From positions 106,976,778 through 107,040,777 of the forward strand of contig OY992536.1 in assembly GCA_963921195.1 (NCBI GenBank): 64,000 bases of DNA, in the 5' to 3' direction. The DNA comes from Pegoplata infirma (Eukaryota > Arthropoda > Insecta > Diptera > Anthomyiidae). Within the stretch, counting starts at the first letter, position 1. Each line of letters begins with the position of its first letter. Shown here one piece after another: positions 57,245 through 64,000 of this stretch. The notes under the pieces were generated by a model that saw only the letters and a list, made by a program, of their open reading frames with translations, searched no databases and had not been told where the DNA came from. The position numbers and the translations under genes were made by a program.

Positions 57245-57970
57245 GGGGTGAAACGAACAAGTTTCGCATATGTGTATGCATTAGTGACGGCACGCGCGTG
57301 TAACTTTTGACGTTTCATACAAAACGTAAACAAACAACGAAAATACAGATGCAAAAGCTCACACGTACAGGCACACGTATTCTAGGCAGAGAAGTAAATT
57401 TAGTAGTATTTTGTATGCGTCCATATTGAAAGTACCAAAATAAGCACTCGTGTTGCATGTCTATATGGTCTGTGCTTTTTAGGCCATGTTCACACTACAA
57501 GAACTTACCATGGTAAGTTGAGATGATTTTGCAATTTTTCTTTATGCTAGTACAATTTGAGATGATTTTGTAAATCACTATGTGATTTTGTTCAAAGGAA
57601 AATCACATGGTGATTTTAAAATCACGCTAGTCTGTATACATTATAAGATGAATCCCGAATTTTGTGATTATCACGCGCGTATACCTTTTTAAAATGCCAG
57701 AAATGGTTGAGCCATCCCTCGTTTTTATAGTGCTTATAAATTCAACTCTGTGAACAAACTTCAACCGGCATTCACAAAAACATGACTCACCAAACAAATT
57801 TGTTCAACAAAAATTTAAGTCTCCCATAAAAAAAAGAAGAAATTACTTCAAACAAACTGTAATTAAAAACACGAAATTTTCCCATTAAATATCAATAAAA
57901 AAGTAAGTAATTATGCAAATCATGAAATTTACCTATTAATAATAAATAAATGGTGTCAATAAGTAAGGTT
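57245..57970. other. Upstream region of TBCA, with a GGCCATGTTCACACTAC repeat
   Basis: The sequence GGCCATGTTCACACTACAAG at 57483 is the inverse of the phrase near 36932-36953 (AGTTCATGTAGTGTGAACGT then GGCC), so a small MITE lies about 57483-57640, with GTGATTTTAAAATCAC palindromes. The TBCA promoter should be between there and 57950; no TATA box is convincing. Confidence 0.4.
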
Positions 57971-58384
57971 ATGGCAGATCCCCGCATCAGACAGTTGGTA
58001 ATTAAAACGGGTGTTGTAAAACGTTTGACCAAGGAGAAAACTGTATATGAGAAGGAAGTGCTGATTGAAAGAAAGCGTTTTGATAAATTTAAAAACGAAG
58101 GAGCTGATGAACACGTTTTAAAGAAACAAGAGGAAGTTATTCAGGAATGTTTAATGATGGTACCAGATTGCATGAGAAGGTAAGGATAAATCGATTGGCG
58201 GTGGTGCAGTAATCAAGGACACGTAAATTATTTTATGAATATGATTTAATTTAGATTACAAAAAGAATTTGATTTGCTACAAAAGTTTTTAGACGAAGAA
58301 AAAGACTTACAGGAATCAAAAGAATACATAACAGCTGCACAAATTGCTAAGGAAGCCAAGGAAGAACTAAGCAAACCCACATAA
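57971..58384 (+). CDS. TBCA: Tubulin-binding cofactor A (two exons: 57971-58179, 58255-58384)
   Basis: Small helical chaperone that captures beta-tubulin released by the chaperonin and hands it on in the alpha/beta-tubulin folding pathway, in the cytosol. Exon 1 from the ATG at 57971 reads MADPRIRQLVIKTGVVKRL and ends MMVPDCMR; exon 2 continues RLQKEFDLLQKFLDEEKDL to a stop at 58382-58384. The joined product is 112 residues, close to the 108 of human TBCA. It keeps the MADPR start, the TGVVKRL.KEK helix, QEVIQE-type helix, M(M/I)PDC and the EKDL-E--EY end. Donor AAG|GTAAGG and acceptor TTTAATTTAG|A enclose a 75-bp intron splitting an Arg codon. An in-frame ATG at 57950 would add seven residues, but MADPR is the conserved start. 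Highly charged, no signal or membrane segment. Confidence 0.95.
58180..58254 (+). other. TBCA intron
   Basis: 75 bases from GTAAGG to TTTAG, a typical small dipteran intron. It interrupts the codon AG|A. Confidence 0.9.
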
Positions 58385-58549
58385 ATGCTTTCCAAATAGT
58401 ATTTTACAAAATAATTCCACTCAAATTTTACTTAAAAACATTTATAATTTAATATTTTTTCATTTAAAACACTGCATAATTTATAAACTAAACTAAAAAA
58501 GAAATTGTTAAACAATTAAAGAATAATAACTAATAGTAAAGGAGCCACT
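58385..58549. other. Spacer between TBCA and the PDCD7-like gene
   Basis: AT-rich 165 bases; must hold the TBCA 3'UTR and poly(A) site and any promoter of the next gene. No canonical AATAAA that I trust. Confidence 0.5.
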
Positions 58550-59206
58550 ATGACTACCGCATGCATAAAAATAACTCAGGTTAAATTAGAAGTTAGGCAA
58601 ATTATAGAAAACCTTAAAAAGTTGGAAGATCTCGAAATTACTCCAAACAATTTGCAAAATATTAAAAACCATACAGACAAGCTGTTGAGTGATTTGGAGT
58701 CATTGCCTTTGAATCATTTAAAGAAAAAACTAAAGAAACAGCAAAGAAAAAGGAACAAAAAAAGGCTAAAGAAAGCAAAATATCAAGAAAACATAATTAA
58801 GATTGAAAATAAAACTAATTTAGAGATGACTGACTCGTCAATTAAAATTAATGATATTTCAAAGGATACTAAATCGAAACATCATCAATTGAGAAGTACG
58901 CTGGAGTGCCAACGATTTTTAAAAACTTTTGAACTATTAGAACAACTGCATTTAGCAAGGGGACAAAATCCAGGGGAAAGTCGTAAATTTTCTGCAAAAT
59001 TTCAGCAATTAAAATCAATCTGGAATTATTTGTTAAAGGAACAACAACAGGAACAAATTTCAAAAAGTCTAAAAATACAACAACAATGGAATGAAGTACT
59101 ATTCGGACCACCGGAGAAAGTGTATTTTCAAGAAAAACCTGATTTACAGGATTTCGTTAGAAAAAGGTATGAAAAATTTATACACTTTAGGGGTATGAAC
59201 ACTTAA
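58550..59206 (+). CDS. PDCD7/U11-59K-like protein (probable minor-spliceosome subunit)
   Basis: 218 residues, single exon, starting 165 bases after the TBCA stop on the same strand. Residues 10-50 are a predicted coiled coil. Residues 56-78 are a very basic Lys/Arg stretch (likely nuclear localisation). Residues 116-218 resemble the C-terminal part of PDCD7, the 59K protein of the U11/U12 di-snRNP: ECQRFLKTFELLEQLHLARG (119-138), KFSAKFQQLKSIW (145-157), then LFGPPE (184-189), where the relative has LFGDPDE, and a final charged helix. It lacks the long proline-rich N-terminus and the final GWVLP segment of vertebrate PDCD7, so it is a short form or a diverged family member. The assignment rests on remembered motifs only. 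The frame is clearly coding (Lys/Gln rich, no repeats) and the close spacing suggests shared upstream control with TBCA or read-through. Confidence 0.75.
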   Translation: MTTACIKITQVKLEVRQIIENLKKLEDLEITPNNLQNIKNHTDKLLSDLESLPLNHLKKKLKKQQRKRNKKRLKKAKYQENIIKIENKTNLEMTDSSIKINDISKDTKSKHHQLRSTLECQRFLKTFELLEQLHLARGQNPGESRKFSAKFQQLKSIWNYLLKEQQQEQISKSLKIQQQWNEVLFGPPEKVYFQEKPDLQDFVRKRYEKFIHFRGMNT

Positions 59207-59364
59207 GAAGTAACAGACTCAGATTTTCAAGTTTGTTTAATACAAAAAAAAATTTAGAATTTATTTATCATGCTCTTAATACACTATGCAACACGGTTTT
59301 GTGTCTAGTAGACCAAAACTCTCAAAGGTTTTTAATCTACTTTTAACAAGTTAAGTATTCCAAC

Positions 59365-61522
59365 TAGTGCCTACGGTCAGTACCGTGGTACCGGGAATCC
59401 CGGTTCTCGGTATTACGGGGAAATGGTACCGGTTTCCCGGTTCTTAATTCATTCCCGGTTTCGGTTCTGACGGTATTCCCGGGACTACCGTATGTATATT
59501 TTGTAAAATTTTATACAATTAAAATATTTTCTTTGCTTTTACCAAAAAAATACAAAACATGCGAAAAACACCATTTCCATTTTATTTTTTTAATTTAAGA
59601 CAAAATAGTTATATGATTTTTAAATAATTTTACAGTGTTGGAAAAAATAATAGGGACGACGAGCTTAAATTTAATTAATTGTTATAAACATTTTCGTAAA
59701 TGTCTCTTTTTTTTCGCTTCAACTGAAAAATTAGCAGTAATATAACGGAATTTAATAATCTGTATGGGTTTTCACGATTCTGTTTAAATTTAAATTTTTA
59801 TTAGGAGAATAGTAAGAAAAGTATTGAATTTACCTGGAAAAAATAATAGGGACGAAATGCTTTAAATGAATTAAAAGTTATTTTCAATTGTGTTAACCTT
59901 TAAGTTCTTAAATAATATTAATAAAAAATGCAAAAAATAAATAAAAAAAATATTTCTGTCCATTCTTGAATTGTTTTAGCCTCTTTTATACTCGATAATT
60001 TTTAGGATAATGGGTACGGGTGCCCATTATAGGAATTATAATCGAAAACCCAGTTTAAGTTTAATAGCGGGTGGGATATCTATGATGTTAAGATTTGTAA
60101 CAATAAATTGTTCCAAAACAAAGCATTTACTCGTTTGGCTCAAAGAATGGGCCCAAAACCAGGGGTAGAGACTGAAAAATATCAAAGCATTTTGACCAAA
60201 TTCTTGGTAGTCATTCGAAAACTACCCCTTTTATGGCATCTTATGAACTTAAATATGAGGTTTCTGCTCCGGTGACGAGTCATACAATAAAATATTAACT
60301 TCTAAAATCTGTTCTAGAAGGTCGAAGTCCAAGAGAAGAACCACCGCTGAACTTACAATTAATACATAAAAGTTCAATATTTGCCAGAAATCACCTTGAC
60401 CGTAAGGACTAGTCATATGTTCCATTGCCCGATAAAACGAAGACTTATTTGCTTGGATCTAAATGAAAATTATTTATTTGACTCCCAATAAACAATTTTC
60501 AATCATATCCAAACAAATGAATCGTTGTTTCATCGGGCTATGGAACATATTACCAGTTCTTACGGTCAAGGTGATTTCTGGCAAATACTGAACTTTTTTG
60601 TATTAATTGTAAGTTCAGCGGTGGTTCTTCTCTTGGACTTCGACCTTCTAGAACAGATTTTAGGAGTTAATATTTTATTGTACGACTCGTCACCGGAGCA
60701 TAAACCTCATATTTAAGTTCATAAGATGCCATAAAAGGGGTAATTTTCGAATGACAACCAAGAATTTGTTCAAAATGCTTTGATATTTTTCAGTCTCTAC
60801 CCCTGGTTTTAGGCCCATTCTTTGAGCCAAACGAGGTAAATGCTTTGTTTTGGAACAATTTATTATTACGAACCTTTACATCATAGATATCCTATCCGCT
60901 TTTAAGCTTCAACTGGGTTTTCGATTATAATTCCTACAAGGGGCACCTGTACCCATTATCCTAAACAATTATCGAGTATAAAAGAGGCTAAAACAAGTCA
61001 AGAATGGACAGAATTATTATTTTTTTTATTTATTTTTTGCATTTTTTATTAATATTATTGAAGAACTTAAAGGTTAACACAATTTAAAATAACTTTTAAT
61101 TCATTGAAAGCATTTCGTCCCTATTATTTTTTCCAGGTAAATTCAATACTTTTGTTACTATTCTGCCAATAAAAATTTAAATTAAAACAGAATCGTGAAA
61201 AGCTATACAGATTATTAAATTCCGTTAAATTACTGATAATTTTTCAGTTGAAGCGAAAAAAATGAGACATTTACGAAAATGTTTATAACAATTAATTAAA
61301 TTTAAGCTCGTCGTCCCTATTATTTTTTCCAACACTGTACATACACAACTAAATATTACTGAAATACTGATTAAATAGTGTAATATAGGTATAGTATTTT
61401 TTTGGTTTTTGTGAACCGGTACCAGGATAGAACCGGGAATACCGGTATTCCCGGGAATATATCTAGAACCGGGAATACCAGTATTCCCGGGAATACTGAG
61501 AACATTGAAATAGGGGGCACTA
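59365..61522. mobile_element. hAT-type element (TAGTGCC ends, CCCGGGAATACCGG words)
   Basis: Ends TAGTGCCTACGG and GGGGGCACTA with exact 8-bp duplication ATTCCAAC (59357-59364, 61523-61530). Palindrome-rich words GGTACCGGGAATCCCGG, CCGGTATTCCCGGGAATA fill 59385-59490 and 61410-61500. The centre is the Tc1-like foldback. Begins 158 bases past the PDCD7-like stop codon. Confidence 0.88.
59633..61337. mobile_element. Tc1/mariner-type foldback (CAGTGTTGGAAAAAATAATA ends)
   Basis: Ends CAGTGTTGGAAAAAATAATA (then GGGACGACGAGC) and its exact inverse at 61305-61337; TA on both sides (59631-59632, 61338-61339). CAGTGTTGG..AAATAATAGGGAC is a Tc1-like terminus. The whole 1.7 kb is a palindrome about 60485: GGTCGAAGTCCAAGAGAAGA at 60320 against TCTTCTCTTGGACTTCGACC at 60628. 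It thus consists of two inverted copies of one half-element. The 63-codon frame at 60525 is arm sequence; no transposase motif recognised. Confidence 0.88.
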
Positions 61523-61530
61523 ATTCCAAC

Positions 61531-61766
61531 CGTTATGTATTAATTTACCTGAAACTTAAATAAAAGACGATTTTAAGGTTAAGAGTGTCTCGGCTTATCA
61601 GCCATAACAGTGTTTAAAAATTTCGTTAATACCTTTTGAAATAATATGTACCTTCCGAACTAACAGGAATATCGTCTAGAGCAAAAATACGTGTCGACTT
61701 AAATTTAATAAAGATTATTTTATATTGATATGGATATCTCAAGTCTATGTCTTCACATAAATACCC
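61531..61766. other. Left arm of an inverted duplication whose partner is at 63355-63480
   Basis: ACCTGAAACTTAAATAAAAG, TTAAGGTTAAGAGTGTCTCG and GGCTTATCAGCC match, inverted, GGCCGATAAGCCGAGATACC, CAACCTTAGAATTATATATT and TTAAGTTTCAGATAAATC. The pairing continues left of the hAT insert through GTATTCCAAC. Confidence 0.55.
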
Positions 61767-63250
61767 CCCCGAGTAAAAAAAATGATATGACACAATATAT
61801 AATTTAATATGGGTTCGTGTCTATTTTTATATAATCTTATACGAAAAATGGTTTCATAAGATTTGATCGAATATTATCTAATAATATCAGTTTATATAAA
61901 TTTATATCGACTTTGATACGAGTTTTGGTCAAATCCAATGATATAAAATTATATCCAATTATATTAAAATTTATACAATTTTATAAATCGGATGTTTTTT
62001 TATGTTTTAATAAAAAGTTTTGAAAAAAAGTTTTAAAAAAAACTTAGAAAATTTTCAAAAAATGGAGTCATGTTAAATTTTATATAAAACACTTAGAAAA
62101 TATTTTCAAAAAAATTTGTCCTTGGAAAAACTTTGAAAAATTTAAAAAAAATGGAGTCGTATAAAATTTTATATAAAACACTTACAAGGGAAGTCTCCCT
62201 GGTGTCACCCTCCGATCTTTATGAAATTTGGATATGTTGTTAAGAACGAAAATTAATTCGACACGTATTTTTTTATAGCGGCCCAAACTCATTTTTAAGG
62301 GGGGTCGATTTGTATGGGGGGAAATTGACCTTTTTCACTTTTTTACTATTTACGCCTATTTAAACAAAATTAATATAGGCATGTGTGGTATCATATTAAA
62401 GGTATTAAAAATACCTATCTCGTGGTGCTAACAACGGGCCGATGAAGTTAATATTTTTCGACTTATTAACAAAAATGTCCTAAAATTTTGGTATTTTACT
62501 CAATATGTCAAAAAGTTGTGCATGTTTGGACACGTTCTTAGCACACGTAGATAGGTTTTCCAAAGACCTTTCATTTGATATGTAACATGACTAGGTTTCT
62601 TTGCATAATGTAGGAGATAAACGAAAAAAACTGAAAAATGGTCTTGTCTTCCCCACTCCTTTTTACCCCCTAAATATGAATTTGGACCGCTAAAAAAAAA
62701 TACGTGTCCCTTTATTTTTTCTGCTCTACAAAATAAAACCAATTCCATAAAGATCCGCGGGTGACACTAGGGAGACTTCCCTTGTTAGAAAATATTTGCG
62801 ATAAAAAAATGTTCTTTGAAAAAAACTTAGAAAAAATTTAAAAGATGGAGTCATATAAAATTTTATATAAAACACTTAGAAAATATTCGTGATAAAAAAG
62901 TGGTGCTTGAAAAAAACTTGGAAAAATAAAAAAATATGAAGTCATATGAAATTTCATATAAAACACTTTGAAAATATTTGCGATAAAAATATGTTCTTGG
63001 AAAAACTTAAAAAAAATTGAAAAATAATGGAAGCATATAAAATTTTATATAAAACACTTAGAAATTTGCAACGATGTATGGGACCAGATGTTACAACATA
63101 TAGTTATGTATTGCGATATCTTAAAAAAATCGCACATCAAAATTGATTATATAAATTTATCTCGCAAGACATAGTGTCACACATGATCATATATGAAATA
63201 ATATGACTATATAAAAATATATAAGATCATATTAAATTATTTTTACTCGG
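61767..63250. mobile_element. CCCGAGTAAAAA-type element
   Basis: Left CCCGAGTAAAAAAAATGATA, right AAATTATTTTTACTCGGG. The inside is a row of degenerate units of about 80 bases containing GGAGTCATATAAAATTTTAT and ATAAAACACTTAGAAAATAT (at 62060, 62150, 62840, 62935, 63020). Superfamily unknown; the nested copy at 39643-47009 has the same ends. Confidence 0.6.
62185..62784. mobile_element. PIF/Harbinger-type MITE (CAAGGGAAGTCTCCC ends, TTA duplication)
   Basis: CAAGGGAAGTCTCCCTGGTG with TCACCC at the left, and GGGTGACACTAGGGAGACTT with CCCTTG at the right; arms about 45 bases. TTA on both sides (62182-62184, 62785-62787). The surrounding tandem units read AACACTTAGAAAATATT without interruption elsewhere (for example 62093, 62871), proving a 3-bp target duplication. 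600 bp; the minus-strand frame 62500-62748 is not gene-like. Confidence 0.85.
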
Positions 63251-64000
63251 GCCCTAAAATTTACACATTTTCGTGAAAAAAAAAAATATTTAACGAAGCC
63301 GAATTTTTATAAGGTTGTTAGATAGACATTAAATAAAACGATTTGTTCGCCATTATATGTTGGCCGATAAGCCGAGATACCCCAACCTTAGAATTATATA
63401 TTTTATAATTTTTTTTAAGTTTCAGATAAATCGGTTCATAGGGGTTGGAATACTAATTTAGAGATGACTTGTAAGTTTAATAATGACTTCCATGAAATTT
63501 TATGCCCGTTCTTTTCGTCAAACATATCTCTATCTCCCATTTTTAGGGGTAGTTTCATTCCATTTTTTAAAATATCCACATAGAACACTAATAAAACGTG
63601 CGTTTAAAGGGTTAACATTTTCTACAAAACTTGTCGTTATCGATTTCCACTAGGGTTTGTAAATGTAAATAAAGCAAATGCTTTAAACCCATTTCTTACC
63701 AGCGTGTGTTTAAACACACGCTTATGTTTTTTTTTTTAAATACGAAACATGAAAAAATATTAATAAATAATTAAATTTTTTGGGTGATTTTATTATTGTT
63801 TGGTCTGTTACCATTGAAAGATGATATTTTTGCAAAATTTTCATTAGCCCGCTCTTTACAAGGGGAAGTGGAGCCGTCTCTTTTTTTTTTTTATCAAATT
63901 TAAACGTTTAAATGTACAGTTATTATTCATAAGGGGACGAAAAACAATCGATCCTAAAAGTTTCGTCAAAAAATTCGAACGTTTAAATTTCTGGTAAGAA
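63251..64000. other. Right edge: arm of the inverted duplication and a DINE-1-like body fragment
   Basis: 63355-63480 pairs with 61523-61660. From about 63690 the sequence (ACCCATTTCTTACCAGCGTG, TTTAAACGTTTAAATGTACA, TTATTATTCATAAGGGG) is the inverse of 33725-33965, which lies inside a DINE-1-like A copy, so another copy is cut by the window end. No gene seen. Confidence 0.5.

Noticed and set aside
60525..60716. 63-codon frame with a hydrophobic stretch, possibly a membrane peptide or transposase remnant
   Set aside because: It lies in a palindromic Tc1-type arm, the other arm has stops, and no transposase motif is visible.
1..64000. tRNA, rRNA or other structured RNA genes
   Set aside because: No cloverleaf-like A and B boxes or rRNA segments were noticed on either strand; without a covariance search small RNAs cannot be excluded.

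Overview
The window looks like repeat-dense nuclear DNA from a higher dipteran fly (Cyclorrhapha, probably a calyptrate such as a blow fly, house fly or flesh fly). The reasons are a fly-type eEF1A exon, short AG-rich splice sites, a 75-bp intron in a tubulin chaperone gene, strong AT richness, and many copies of a DINE-1/INE-1-like repeat with the typical GACGGACAGACGGACATCG block and a 3' end of the GGAGGGTATAAAA type. Species cannot be fixed from the sequence alone.

Only three host genes can be supported. eEF1A lies at the left edge on the minus strand: its first coding exon and the 3' end of a 5'UTR intron are present, the rest is outside. TBCA (tubulin-binding cofactor A, two exons) and a PDCD7/U11-59K-like gene sit head to tail on the plus strand at 57.97-59.21 kb. 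About 57 kb of transposon-derived DNA separates them from the eEF1A exon. One 5'-truncated non-LTR retrotransposon (8.78-10.55 kb) still carries a nearly intact reverse transcriptase with one nonsense codon.

Almost everything else is non-autonomous DNA transposon, inserted in nested layers. I could set both ends of many elements from inverted termini plus target duplications: at least thirteen hAT-type elements with 8-bp duplications, about nine elements with TA targets (Tc1/mariner style), one with TTA (PIF/Harbinger style), two 300-bp elements with 7-bp duplications, a Helitron-like element, and several DINE-1-like elements in two subfamilies. Layout: 1.2-3.6 kb DINE-1-like copy and hAT with TA insert; 5.1-7.3 kb hAT; 8.8-10.6 kb LINE; 11.4-14.4 kb DINE fragments and foldbacks; 16.6-19.8 kb two CACTSAAAA elements and DINE pieces; 20.8-22.6 kb nested MITEs; 23.2-26.2 kb hAT foldback with three nested foldbacks; 28.9-33.5 kb palindromic minisatellite and a pair of inverted TA elements; 33.5-34.7 kb DINE with hAT MITE; 36.0-39.0 kb TA element; 39.1-52.6 kb palindromic minisatellite split by a 12-kb hAT-bounded nest; 53.2-56.9 kb another hAT nest; 59.4-63.3 kb hAT, Tc1-like foldback and PIF/Harbinger insertions.

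The most notable general pattern is that each hAT-type family is filled with its own short iterated word (often a palindrome): GTACTGAT, ATCGGCA, CCGAAC, CCGGTTAACCGG, GGAATACCGG/CCCGGG, GAATTAATTC, GAATAAAATTC, GACGATTTT, AATCCCC, GTACCAAAAAAAGTAC. The termini and duplications are of one kind but the words differ from family to family.
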